This document shows positions 36,341-45,700 of a DNA stretch of 64,000 bases, in pieces (the stretch's first letter is position 1; each line of letters begins with the position of its first letter). Under the pieces are notes generated by a model. It was not told where the DNA came from and did not search any database. It worked only from the letters and a program-made list of their open reading frames with translations. The DNA is taken from positions 851,478-915,477 of the forward strand of contig NZ_SSYB01000001.1 of assembly GCF_004917075.1 (NCBI RefSeq), written 5' to 3'. Source of the stretch: Geomonas edaphica (lineage in GTDB: Bacteria > Desulfobacterota > Desulfuromonadia > Geobacterales > Geobacteraceae). Position numbers and translations under genes: made by a program.

Positions 36341-37192
36341 TTATACCTGCTGCAGGGCGGAGAGCACCCGCTTCAGGCTGTCCTGCACCGTGTGCGAGAG
36401 CTCGGTCAGCTGGGGATTGCCGACCAGAGCGAGCCCCGCCACCGGGTCCATCATCATCACGACGGTGCGGGTTTCACTTGCCGAGTAGACCGCGACGTTG
36501 CAGGGAAGCAGGGTGCCGATGTCGAGCTCCACCCCGAAGGCCTGGTAGGCGAGGCCCGGGTTGCAGGCGCCGAGGATGTGGTAGTTGCGGAACTCCTTGT
36601 CCAGCTTCTCCTTGAATTTTTGCCTCACGTCGATCTCGAAGAGCACCCCGAAGCCCTCCTTCTGCAGCTCCTGGTGCACCCTTGGCAGCGCTTCAGCGAA
36701 GGGTAGCGTGACGGTGGCCCCGAAGGCGTACGGGGTGGCAAGTGGCATCGCTTCCTGCTTTTCCAGTGTTTCGGCTCTCTCTTTCAAGCTCATCACCTCT
36801 CTTTGTATCTGTTCCGGGAGATCCCTGCGGATCATCCGCTCCGACTCGTCGTCCTTCGGGACCCAGTCCACCTCGATGGTCAGGACCAGGGGGGCCACCG
36901 GGCTTTGCACCGATGACGGAACGACCCGGTTGATGACGCGGCCGCTGAAAAGGGGGTGATCGATGAGGAAGTACTGCACCTCGCCGTGCGGCTTGTCGAG
37001 CACCACCTTTTCCTTGATCACCACCCCTTCCGTCTTGATCTCGCGTAAAAGCCCGTTGCCGTAATGCTGCAGGACGCGCGCATGGGTCACCCCCGGCAGG
37101 TAGGAGTGCGGCTGTTCCACCTTGTCGACGAGTAGCGTCCATACCGTGTCCAGCGCAGCGTGAACCTCGCAGCTAAAAGATATCTTGCGCAT
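36341..37192 (-). CDS. AtaL-like (SRPBCC) domain fused to DUF302
   Basis: 283 residues from the ATG at 37192 (GGAGGT upstream). The first ~140 residues look like the START-like AtaL/DUF1857 family (FSCEVHAALDTVWTLLVDKVEQPHSYLPGV, then LREIKTEGVVIKEKVVLD). The last ~125 residues are DUF302 (FGVLFEIDVRQKFKEKLDKEFRNYHILGACNPGLAYQAF and GTLLPCNVAVY). DUF302 proteins may bind heme or other ligands; AtaL-like domains form hydrophobic cavities. Two ligand-binding modules in one chain is uncommon. It is the first gene of the DUF488-aconitase-E1alpha run. Confidence 0.75.
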   Translation of the reverse strand: MRKISFSCEVHAALDTVWTLLVDKVEQPHSYLPGVTHARVLQHYGNGLLREIKTEGVVIKEKVVLDKPHGEVQYFLIDHPLFSGRVINRVVPSSVQSPVAPLVLTIEVDWVPKDDESERMIRRDLPEQIQREVMSLKERAETLEKQEAMPLATPYAFGATVTLPFAEALPRVHQELQKEGFGVLFEIDVRQKFKEKLDKEFRNYHILGACNPGLAYQAFGVELDIGTLLPCNVAVYSASETRTVVMMMDPVAGLALVGNPQLTELSHTVQDSLKRVLSALQQV

Positions 37193-37380
37193 GGCGTGCA
37201 CCTCCGCTCGTTTGCCCAACGGTTCATTAGATAAATGCCCCGTTCCGAAGACACAACTCGACAACTTTACCCGATTGTGGAAACCGGGCAATGGTCTCCC
37301 AGGCTTTTTCATGGGAAAATGCGTAGCGGGGGTGGTAAGCCTTCCCGATGCCCGAAGCATGGAGAAAGCCCAGGTAGCGC

Positions 37381-37409
37381 TTGTCTTGGCAGGCGTTGTG
37401 GACTAAAAT
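37381..37409 (+). promoter_or_regulatory. Putative sigma-70 promoter for the SDR gene
   Basis: TTGTCT, 17 bases, TAAAAT, 43 bases before the start at 37452. A direct repeat CTTGGCAGGCG lies at about 37385 and 37413. Confidence 0.5.
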
Positions 37410-37451
37410 GGCCGCCTTGGCAGGCGAATCTGGATCGGGAGGATTTTCAGC

Positions 37452-38207
37452 ATGAAGAAGACCGCACTGATAACCGGGGCATCCTCGGGCTTTGGCGCCG
37501 CCTGCGCGCGCACGCTGGCGGAAAAGGGATGGCAACTGGTGCTGACGGCCCGCAGGGCCGAAAGGCTCGCCGCGCTGCAGCGGGAGCTCTCGGCGCAGAC
37601 GCCCGTGCACACGCTGGCCCTGGACGTAAGGGACGCCGAGGCGGTGGCCGCTTCCTTCGCTTCGCTCCCCCCTGAGTTCGCCGAGGTGGACCTCCTGGTG
37701 AACAACGCGGGTCTCGCCCTCGGCCTCGAGCCCGCCCACGAGGCATCGCTGGAGGACTGGGACACCATGGTGGACACCAACGTGAAGGGGGTGATGTACT
37801 GCACCCGCGCCATCCTCCCTGGGATGGTGGCGAGAAACCGCGGGCACGTCGTCAACATAGGTTCGGTCGCCGGCAGTTGGCCCTACCCCGGCGGCAACGT
37901 GTACGGCGCGACCAAGGCGTTCGTGCAGCAGTTCTCCCGCAACCTGCGCGCGGACCTCCTAGGCACCGCGGTTCGGGTGACCAACATCGAGCCCGGCATG
38001 GCGGAGACCGAGTTTTCGAAGGTGCGCTTCAAGGGGGATGACGAGAAGGCGGGACGCGTCTACACCGGCACCGAGGCGCTGCAGCCTGCGGACATCGCGG
38101 ACATCGTCGCCTGGGTCGCCTTGGTCCCGGCACGGGTCAACGTAAACAGCGTCGAGGTGATGTCGGTGCACCAGGCCTGGGGGCCACTGGCGGTGGACCG
38201 CTCCTGA
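37452..38207 (+). CDS. Short-chain dehydrogenase (YdfG-like 3-hydroxy acid dehydrogenase)
   Basis: 251 residues with GGAGG upstream. NAD(P) site TGASSGFGAACA near residue 8, NNAG at about 88, the serine in IGSVAGSWPYPGGNVYGATKA, and the YxxxK pair at the end of that block. MAETEFSKVRF and VNSVEVMSVHQ resemble YdfG/serine dehydrogenase-type enzymes, which oxidise 3-hydroxy acids with NADP. The exact substrate is uncertain. A two-way terminator follows. Confidence 0.87.
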   Translation: MKKTALITGASSGFGAACARTLAEKGWQLVLTARRAERLAALQRELSAQTPVHTLALDVRDAEAVAASFASLPPEFAEVDLLVNNAGLALGLEPAHEASLEDWDTMVDTNVKGVMYCTRAILPGMVARNRGHVVNIGSVAGSWPYPGGNVYGATKAFVQQFSRNLRADLLGTAVRVTNIEPGMAETEFSKVRFKGDDEKAGRVYTGTEALQPADIADIVAWVALVPARVNVNSVEVMSVHQAWGPLAVDRS

Positions 38208-38233
38208 GGCGGAGAAAGAAGGGATGGTCAATA

Positions 38234-38278
38234 AAAAAGGGGAGCCCCGTTAAACCGGAAGCTCCCCTTTAGCTTTTC
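38234..38278. terminator. Bidirectional terminator
   Basis: AAAGGGGAGC / GCTCCCCTTT stem with A-run before and T-rich tail after. It serves the converging SDR and hemerythrin 2 genes. Confidence 0.8.
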
Positions 38279-38298
38279 TCGTGGGCGCCCTGCCCCGC

Positions 38299-38766
38299 TC
38301 AGTGCAGTTCACCGTTACCGTTGTCGTTGCCGTGCCCATCACTCCCGCCGCTACGCTGGTCCTGGCCGGTCGCCTTCAGGTAGTCGATGAACTCCTTGTC
38401 CAGCTTGTTGAAGTGCGAACGGAGCCACTCGCACATGGCGGTGATCACCGCCACGATCATGAGGGTGTTGTCCCCCTGCTCGGTATGCAGGCTCTCAAGG
38501 CGGAGCACCTCCCGGAAGAAGATCTCGTGCTGGTGCTTGTGTGCCTGGTACCCGGGAAAGCCGGATTCGAGCTGCAGCTTCTCTTCGTCGCGAAAATGCC
38601 ACCTTACGTATTTCTTCAGGAACCACATGAGCCTGCCGATCTCCTCAGCCCCCCTCCTGCTCTTGGCCCCCTTCAGCAGATCATCGACACGGCGCAGCAG
38701 CTCCTGATGCTGCCTGTCTATCGCCTCGCTCCCCGTTGCCATGTCGTCACGCCACTGCGTCAACAT
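38299..38766 (-). CDS. Bacteriohemerythrin 2
   Basis: 155 residues from the ATG at 38766 (AAAGGAGAG upstream; a longer in-frame start is unlikely). The di-iron ligands H20, H57, E61, H76, H80, H118 and D123 are all present at the same positions as in the hemerythrin at 20888, though the sequences differ. A C-terminal Gly/Asn/Asp-rich tail ends in H. It binds O2 and sits near the oxygen-sensitive formate dehydrogenase operon, so an O2-scavenging role is a reasonable guess. Confidence 0.92.
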   Translation of the reverse strand: MLTQWRDDMATGSEAIDRQHQELLRRVDDLLKGAKSRRGAEEIGRLMWFLKKYVRWHFRDEEKLQLESGFPGYQAHKHQHEIFFREVLRLESLHTEQGDNTLMIVAVITAMCEWLRSHFNKLDKEFIDYLKATGQDQRSGGSDGHGNDNGNGELH

Positions 38767-38872
38767 CAAGTACTCTCCTTTAACTGCCGGGCCGCTGCTG
38801 TCGGCCTTCCCCGGTTTTTTGCCGGTTATCGTATCCATCGGCACCGCCCCCCGACTGCTTGAGAACTTTCGT

Positions 38873-38906
38873 TAAAAAAAAACGCCCCGGGCTGGATCCC
38901 GGGGCG
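38873..38906 (-). terminator. Terminator at the end of the formate dehydrogenase operon
   Basis: CGCCCCGGG / CCCGGGGCG stem followed by nine Ts on the minus strand, 30 bases after the tatA stop. Confidence 0.88.
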
Positions 38907-38935
38907 CTGCAGGGGCACGATGACATTGCAGGCTT

Positions 38936-39109
38936 TTAAGCCTTCTTCTCCTCGTTCAGCTGTACCACGTCTTCGCCGGCCGAAGCCTTCTTGAAGTTCT
39001 TGATGCTGCTCCCGAGGGCCTGCCCAAGCTGCGGAAGCTTGGCGGGGCCGACTACCACGAGTGCTATGACGAGTACGATGATCATTTCCGGCATACCGAA
39101 TCCAAACAT
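38936..39109 (-). CDS. tatA: Twin-arginine translocase subunit TatA/E
   Basis: 57 residues. One membrane helix (MFGFGMPEMIIVLVIALVVV) is followed by the GPAKLPQLGQALGSSIKNFK amphipathic helix, the TatA signature, and a short acidic-basic tail. AAGGAGAAGG precedes the start. It is last in the formate dehydrogenase operon, 40 bases after fdhD-mobA. The catalytic subunit encoded upstream has a twin-arginine signal, so this TatA probably serves its export. Confidence 0.93.
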   Translation of the reverse strand: MFGFGMPEMIIVLVIALVVVGPAKLPQLGQALGSSIKNFKKASAGEDVVQLNEEKKA

Positions 39110-39149
39110 TTACCTTCTCCTTTGAACGCCTCTTTTAGGGCGGCCCGGC

Positions 39150-40547
39150 TTAAGCCTGGGCTTTCTGAGCTGTTTCGTTGGCGGCCGGGATCGCAACTTC
39201 GCTCCGGGCCTTGTCGTTGTTTCTGAGTTCGTAGTACTCCTGAGGCGTGTTGATGTTGCTGAAGGAGTCAAAGCGTGGGTCGAAGTGCGCCACCTCGCCT
39301 GCCGGGACCTCGTTCACCTTGAGTTGCGGCAGTATCGATACGATGCGCCGCTTCCCCTCTTCCAGGCAGGACTCCATGGCCGGCAGGGCGCTCTTGTTGT
39401 AGAGCGCGTGCAGCGGTTCGAAGCCGTGCTCGCTCATGGGGAGGACCAGGTCACAGTCGCCCCGGCGGCTCACGATGTGCCTGATCAGGGCAGGATCGAG
39501 GTGCGGCATGTCGCAGGCTACGGTGAAGACGCTGGGGTTACTCGCCTGGGCGAGCCCGGCGTGGATCCCGGCCAGCGCTCCCATCCCGACGTAGAGGTCA
39601 GGCACCTTGCGGCACGGGAGGAATTGGTACTGCTCCGGGGTGTTGGTCACGAGGATCACCTCGGTGAAGAGCTCGGAAAGCTCGCGGTAGATGCTCTCGA
39701 TGAAGCGTCCCCCCTTGTGCGGCAGGAGCGCCTTGTTGCTCCCCATGCGGCTCGAGGCGCCGCCGGCTAAGATCACGCCGGTCACCCCGGCGATTCTATC
39801 GTCCCCCATGCTGAGCGCTTCCGGATGGGTGTAGACCTTGAAGCTGTCGGCGCGGACGTAACCGACCAGGGTGATGCCCGCGTCTTCGGCCATCTTCACC
39901 GCCATGTCGGTGGGCGAGGTGCGCGAGGCGATCACGTCGATGCCTAAAAGGGATGCCTTGGCGACCAGTTCGGTGGAAACGCGTCCCGAGGTCACCAGTA
40001 TGGTTCCAGCCAGGGAGATACCCTTCAGGAGGGCCTCCCCGGCGATTCTGTCGATGGTATTGTGGCGGCCGATGTCTTCTGCGTGCAAAAGGAGCGTCTC
40101 GCTCCCGACGCCTGCGGAGTGCATCCCGCCGTGGTTCTTGTAACCTTCGCTCTTCACTGCCAGTTGCTGCATCAGGGCGAAGATGGTCTCGGGCGCATGC
40201 ACCTGGGACGGCCCGACTTTTTTCTCGGGCTTGGGCATGTTGAAGGTGATGCCGGTGCCGCAGCCGGAGGTGAGTACCGGTTTCAGGCGCTCGGGGAGCT
40301 CGCCGCGGATGGTGACGCTTGCGGCGCCGAAGTCCTGGCAGATGGCGAGGGCGAGAAAGTCGTCCACGCTGGAGACGAAGCCCTGCAGGCGCAAAAAGCC
40401 CGCGACCAGGAAGCGCAGGTCGTGCGGTGAAGCGATCAAGGTCGCCATCTCGCGCCCGTTCACCACCAGCTGCAGGGGGTATTCGTTCACCACCCCGCCA
40501 TCCACCTGCTCCACTACGCCCTTCTTGAAACTGTAAATGGTTGCCAC
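39150..40547 (-). CDS. FdhD-MobA fusion: sulfurtransferase plus Mo-cofactor guanylyltransferase
   Basis: 465 residues. Residues about 1-245 are FdhD (LVVNGREMATLIASPHDL, AEDIGRHNTIDRIAGEALL, LVTSGRVSTELVAKASLLG), which passes sulfur to the Mo-bisMGD cofactor of formate dehydrogenase. From about 255 a MobA domain starts (GVILAGGASSRMGSNKALL, GMGALAGIHAGL, ACDMPHLDP), which adds GMP to molybdopterin. The FdhD cysteine loop reads TSGCGTG, with one cysteine where E. coli has two. It lies 140 bases after the NrfD-type subunit gene in the same direction. Confidence 0.92.
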   Translation of the reverse strand: MATIYSFKKGVVEQVDGGVVNEYPLQLVVNGREMATLIASPHDLRFLVAGFLRLQGFVSSVDDFLALAICQDFGAASVTIRGELPERLKPVLTSGCGTGITFNMPKPEKKVGPSQVHAPETIFALMQQLAVKSEGYKNHGGMHSAGVGSETLLLHAEDIGRHNTIDRIAGEALLKGISLAGTILVTSGRVSTELVAKASLLGIDVIASRTSPTDMAVKMAEDAGITLVGYVRADSFKVYTHPEALSMGDDRIAGVTGVILAGGASSRMGSNKALLPHKGGRFIESIYRELSELFTEVILVTNTPEQYQFLPCRKVPDLYVGMGALAGIHAGLAQASNPSVFTVACDMPHLDPALIRHIVSRRGDCDLVLPMSEHGFEPLHALYNKSALPAMESCLEEGKRRIVSILPQLKVNEVPAGEVAHFDPRFDSFSNINTPQEYYELRNNDKARSEVAIPAANETAQKAQA

Positions 40548-40595
40548 CTGCGGACTCCTTGAAAGCTTGCGTTTTACCTAGCCCTGCCCCACCCG

Positions 40596-40626
40596 TCCCT
40601 CCCCCGCTCGCGCGGGAGAGGGAGCT
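40596..40626. repeat. Short GC-rich intergenic palindrome (second family)
   Basis: CCCTCCCCCGCTCGCGCGGGAGAGGGAG-type hairpin between the NrfD-type subunit and fdhD-mobA genes, similar to those at 3226 and 8405. It could weaken downstream transcription. Confidence 0.4.
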
Positions 40627-40686
40627 TGGAGGGTTTCCTCGTACTTCTGTATTACCCGGCCTCAAGGGCCGGTACTTCCTTCACGC

Positions 40687-41889
40687 TTAGGCCTTGGCGG
40701 CGCCGTGTGCGTTGCCTTGCTCGTTTTTGCGGAAGTGGTCCGGGATGGAATAATCCACGGTTTCCGGGTGGTGCTCGAAGATCGGGAAGTACTTCGCGAT
40801 CAGCACGAAGAACAGGATGTGCGCCGCGATGATGCCGATGGTCACCACGGACTCCAGGAGGGAGGGGTAGTAGAAGGTTCCCGGGGCCTCCATGCCGAAC
40901 ATGGAGACGTTGAAACGGTTCAGGATGACGCCCGCGATGACGAGCCAGGCGGCGGTGGCGCGCAGGCGGTTGTTCTCACGCACGTTGCCGTTCATCAGCA
41001 TGACCAGCGGGAGGAGGACGCCGCATACGACCTCGACGGCGAAGAGCACCAGCAGGCCAGGACGGTTGAAGAGCGGCCCCTCGGTGAGTGCCACCAGGGA
41101 GAACACCTTCACGGTCAGGTACACGGTGATGACCCAGGGGAGGATCTTGGCCAGGGTCTCGAGCAGTTCGCTCTCGTCCGGCTGCCCCATGTACTTGTGG
41201 CTCATGGTGGCCTCCACGATGATGATGGAGATACCGGCGCACATGGCGGAGAGCCAGAAGAGAAGCGGCAGGAGCGGGTTGTACCAGAGGCTGTGCAGCT
41301 TATCGACCGCGATCAGGAAGAAGGTGCCGAGCGACGACTGGTGCAGCGTCGAGATGGAAGCCGCCGCGACGACGAGCGGCATCTCGATGGTGCGCAGCAG
41401 GCGCAGCGGCACGTGGTAGCCGAACTTCTCGCACACCGGCGACAGGAACTCGAGGAAGAGCACCGTCGTGTAGGCGGCGATGCACATGGAAACCTCGAAC
41501 ATCGGGGAGTGGGGGTTCCAGTACACCATGGTGTGCCAGCAGCGCTGCGGCTGACCGAGGTCGAGCAGAAGCCCGACGCAGACCAGGGAGTAGCCGAGGA
41601 AGCCGGTCACGATGGCCGGGCGCACCAGCGGCTCGAGCTTCTTGATGTGGAAGCAGTGCACGATGGCCCCGAGGGTGAAGGCGCCGGCCGCCAGAGGAAC
41701 GGCGGTGACGACGTCGAAGGAGATCCAGAGACCCCAGGGGAAGGTGTCGTTCAGGTTGGTGGTGACGCCCAGGCCGAAGACGAAACGGGCCAGGGAGGCG
41801 AGCGCGCCGAGGGACACCAGGACGATCAGGAACTTAACGAAGCGGTGGTATCCCTTGATCTCGTTAACGATTATCTTTGCAGCGGTCAT
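40687..41889 (-). CDS. NrfD/PsrC-type membrane subunit of formate dehydrogenase
   Basis: 400 residues with about ten membrane helices. NrfD-like features include LSAMCAGISIIIVEATMSHKY, LDLGQPQRCWHTMVYWNPHSPMFEVSM and NVSMFGM. It anchors the enzyme and exchanges electrons with quinone. There are no obvious heme ligand pairs as in FdnI, so this is a heme-free NrfD type. It begins directly after the stop of the iron-sulfur subunit gene. Confidence 0.9.
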   Translation of the reverse strand: MTAAKIIVNEIKGYHRFVKFLIVLVSLGALASLARFVFGLGVTTNLNDTFPWGLWISFDVVTAVPLAAGAFTLGAIVHCFHIKKLEPLVRPAIVTGFLGYSLVCVGLLLDLGQPQRCWHTMVYWNPHSPMFEVSMCIAAYTTVLFLEFLSPVCEKFGYHVPLRLLRTIEMPLVVAAASISTLHQSSLGTFFLIAVDKLHSLWYNPLLPLLFWLSAMCAGISIIIVEATMSHKYMGQPDESELLETLAKILPWVITVYLTVKVFSLVALTEGPLFNRPGLLVLFAVEVVCGVLLPLVMLMNGNVRENNRLRATAAWLVIAGVILNRFNVSMFGMEAPGTFYYPSLLESVVTIGIIAAHILFFVLIAKYFPIFEHHPETVDYSIPDHFRKNEQGNAHGAAKA

Positions 41890-42729
41890 CTAGCTCTCCT
41901 CCTTCGGCGTGGCGCCGGATTTTCTCTGTTCCTCTTCCTTGGCGATCCTCTCCTTCCGGTGGTTGAACCAGGAAAGCAGCGACAGCGAGGAGCCGACGGT
42001 GAGGAAGATCCCCGGCACGAGGCGCAGCGCCTGCCAGGTGTAGGACGGGAGCGGGCGCTTGGTGACCGGTTTGAAACCGAGCTCGTCGAAGGGGAGCGCG
42101 GTCAGGTAGATGACGGAGGTGCCGCCGGCCTCTTCGGAGCCGTAGAGCTTCTTCAGGTACTTCTCCGGACGGGCCGAGATCCTCTTGTTGGCTTCCTTGA
42201 TCATATCCTCGCGGTTGCCGTAGGTGATGGCGGAGACGCAGGTGGTGGCGCAGGCCGGCTTCAGCCCTTCCTTCACCCTGGAGTAGCAGCCGGTGCACTT
42301 TCTCACCAGCGGCAGCGCCTTGCTCCACTCGTACTTGGGCACCCCGAACGGGCAGGCGACCATGCAGAAGCGGCAGCCGATGCAGCGGTCCGCGTCGTAG
42401 GTGACCGGGCCTTCCTTGGTCTTCTTGAAGGCGCCTACCGGGCAGACCGATGCGCAGGCCGGCTCGTTGCAGTGCATGCACATCTCTTTGTAGAAGGCGA
42501 ACTCGTTCTGCCCGTTCTTCTCGTAGTCGCGGAACTTGATGCGGGTGAAGGTGTATTCCGACATGAGCGGCGGGTTCTGGTAACCCTCGCCGGTGAAGAA
42601 CTCCGTCTTCTCTGCGCCCAACTGGTTCCACTGCTTGCAGGCGACCTGGCAGCCGCGGCAGCCGGTGCACTTGGTCATGTCGATCAAAAATGCCTTGTTC
42701 TTGCCGAAATCTTTGTTTTCGCTGCTCAT
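41890..42729 (-). CDS. fdhB: Formate dehydrogenase iron-sulfur subunit
   Basis: 279 residues. Four [4Fe-4S] motifs are visible: CTGCRGCQVACK, CMHCNEPACASVCPVGA, CIGCRFCMVACPFGVP, and CTGCYSRVKEGLKPACATTC. A hydrophobic segment near 235-255 (LPSYTWQALRLVPGIFLTVG) is a probable membrane anchor. It relays electrons from the catalytic subunit to the membrane subunit. Its start overlaps the catalytic subunit stop as ATGA, so translation is coupled. Confidence 0.93.
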   Translation of the reverse strand: MSSENKDFGKNKAFLIDMTKCTGCRGCQVACKQWNQLGAEKTEFFTGEGYQNPPLMSEYTFTRIKFRDYEKNGQNEFAFYKEMCMHCNEPACASVCPVGAFKKTKEGPVTYDADRCIGCRFCMVACPFGVPKYEWSKALPLVRKCTGCYSRVKEGLKPACATTCVSAITYGNREDMIKEANKRISARPEKYLKKLYGSEEAGGTSVIYLTALPFDELGFKPVTKRPLPSYTWQALRLVPGIFLTVGSSLSLLSWFNHRKERIAKEEEQRKSGATPKEES

Positions 42730-45700
42730 GCGCGCTTACCCCCTTTCTCGATGTTGCAGAGGAATGCCTTGAATTCGGGGATGCTCGTGTTCGCGCAACC
42801 GACCGACGGCGTGAGGACGTTGCCCGAGTCGCCGGTAGCCATGCCTGCATAACCGAAGTGCCAGGGGAGACCCACCTGCTCTATCTCTTTTCCCTGCACG
42901 TTGAACGGCTTCAGCCTGGAGGTGACCAGGGCCTTCGCCTCGATGGAACCGCGCTCGGTGGTTACCTTGACCATGTCGCCGTTGCCGATGCCTTTGGCAC
43001 GTGCGAGCGTCTGGGAGATCTCCACGAACATGGTCGGGACCAGTTCGACGAGCCAAGGAAGCGAACGGGTCATGGCGCCTGCCTGCCAGTGCTCGGTCAT
43101 CCTGTAGGTGGTGCCGACGAACGGGAACTTGGCGGTGTCGCTCGACATGTTGGCCGGGATCTTGACCGCCGGGTTGGTCTGGGTCTTCGACATGAGGTTC
43201 TTGGCCGGGCTCTCCACCGGTTCGTAGTGCTCGGGGAACGGACCGTCCTTCATGTCCAGGGCGTAAAGGCGACCGTGGCCTTCAGGCAGCATGATGAAGG
43301 GGTATTTCCCTTCCTTGGCGTCGTTCATCGGCGGCCAGGGACCGTCGGGCACGTCGCCCTTCCATTTCTTCTCAAGGGCGTCCCAGGCGATGACGGCGCG
43401 CTTGGGGTTGAACGGCGCGCCGTCCGGGTTGACCGAACCGCGGTTGTAGATGATGCGGCGGTTGACCGGCCAAGCCCAGGACCACTTCGGGTACATGCCC
43501 AGGCCGGTCGGGTCGGTCAGGTCGCGACGCGCCATCTGGTTCCCTTCCTTGGTGTAGGAGCCGCAGTAAATCCAGCAGCCGGAAACGGTGGAACCGTCGT
43601 CCTGCAGGTACTTGAACATCGGGACCTGGTCGCCTGCCTTGAACTCCAGGGTCTTGTCCTTGTCGACGATGGTCATGTCCTTGGTGAAGTAGCCGTTGAT
43701 CTCCTTGGCCACCATGTGCACTTCCGGCTCCTCGCCCTTGCCGTAGTTCCAGGAGAGCTTGGTGATCGGCTCGGGGAAGGCGCCGCCTTTCTCGTATGCC
43801 TTCTTCACGCGCGTGGCGAACTGGTTGATGATCCAGAGGTCGCTCTTCGCGTCACCGACCGGCTCGGCGGCCTTATAGCGCCACTGGGCCCAGCGGCCGG
43901 AGTTGGAGATGGAGCCTTCCTTCTCGACGGAAGAGGCTGCCGGCAGCATGAAGACCTCGGTCTTGATGTCCTTCGGGTTGACGCCGGGGCGCTTCCAGAA
44001 GATGGAGGTCTCGGTCTCCCAGAGGTCGACGGTGACGAGCCAGTCGAGTTTCCCGAGCGCCTCGCGGGTTTTCAGCGAATCCGGGCCGCCCACGGCCGGG
44101 TTCTGGCCCATGCAGACAAGACCATGCAGCTCGCCCTTGCCCATCTTCTCCATCAGCTTCATGAAGGAGTAGTTGCCGCTTCTCTTCGGGAGGTAGTCGT
44201 AGCAGAAGCCGTTTTCCTTGGTGGCGTTGTCACCATACCAGGCTTTCAGGAGGCTCACGGTGTACTTCGGGGTGTTGCCCCACCAGTTGGCGCTCTTCGG
44301 ATCCTTGGTCTTCGGGGTCCACTTCTCGAGGTACGCCTTCAGGTCGACGTTGTCGAACTCGGGCGACTTCAGGTAACCCGGCAGCAGGTGGAACAGCAGG
44401 CCGTAATCGGAGGAACCCTGGACGTTGGACTCGCCGCGCAGCGCGTTGACGCCGCCGCCTGCGATGCCGATGTTACCGAGCAGCATCTGCAGCATGGCGG
44501 TAGCACGGACGTTCTGGGTGCCGTGGGTGGACTGGGTGATACCCATCGCGTAAAGGATGGTACCCGCCTTGTCGGCGCGGCCGGTGGAGCAGAAGGCCTT
44601 GGCAACTGCGATGTAGTCTTCCTTCTTGGTGCCGGTGATGGAGCAGACCATGTCCACGGTGTAGCGGGAGTAGTGCTTTTTCAGGAGCTGGAACACGCAG
44701 CGCGGGTCCTTGAGGCTGTGGTCGCGCTTGGGGTTGCCGGCGCCGTCGACCGCGTAGGCCCAGGCCTTCGGATCGTAGGTCTTCTCCTGGTCGTCGAAGG
44801 AGCAGAAGATCCCCTCGTTGAAGTCGTACTTCTCGTTCACGATGAAGGCCGCGTTGGTGTACTCGCGCACGTACTCCTCGTGAATCATGTTGTTCTGGAG
44901 GGCGTAGTTGATCATGCCGCCCAGGAAGGCGATGTCGGTGCCCGGACGGATCTGAGCGTAGTGGTCCGCCTTGGAGGCGGTCCTTGTGAAGCGCGGATCG
45001 ACGGCAATCAGTTTGCCGCCCTGATCCATGGCTGCCTCGATCCATTTCATGGAAATCGGGTGATTCTCGGCCGGGTTGCAGCCGATTGCAAGGATAGCGT
45101 CAGCGTTCCTCAGGTCGATCCAGTGGTTGGTCATTGCCCCACGTCCAAACGAAGCCGCCAGACCGGCGACTGTAGCGGAGTGTCATATTCGGGCTTGGTG
45201 TTCGAGATTTGCGACCCCCATGGAGCGGGCGAACTTGCTCCAGAGGTAGCACTCCTCGTTGTCGAGACCTGCGCCGCCGAGGAATGCCATCCCTTCGGTG
45301 CGGTTGACCACGTATTCCTTGTTGTCCTTCTTGTTGATCTCTTTTGCCTTGAAGGTCTTGTCGCGCGCGTCCTTCATCTTCTGCGCGATGCGCTCCAGGG
45401 CCCAGTCCCACGACTTTTCTTCGAACTTGTCGCTGCCGGGTGCGCGGTACATCACCTTTTGTAGGCGACGCTCGTTGTTGGCCACCTGGAAGAGCGCGCT
45501 ACCCTTCGAGCAGAGGGCACCCTGGTTGATCGGGTGCTGGGTGTCCCCCTCGATGTTCACGATCTTGCCGTTCTTGGTATGCACCACAAGCCCGCAACCT
45601 ACCGCGCAGAAAGGACAGATGGTGGTCGAGCTTTTCAGCCCCTTGGTGCGCAGCTGCGTGCCGTCTGCGCCGCCCGCTTCTGCTTTTTTGCCGGAGAGGA

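Noticed and set aside
40705-42852. Long plus-strand frame of 715 codons over the fdhB and membrane-subunit genes
   Set aside because: Rich in H, E, D, G and R as expected for an antisense shadow; the minus-strand genes have clear Fe-S motifs and membrane helices.
42736-45464. Long plus-strand open frame across the fdhA gene
   Set aside because: It is a shadow of the high-GC fdhA gene on the other strand; it has no family motifs or ribosome site.
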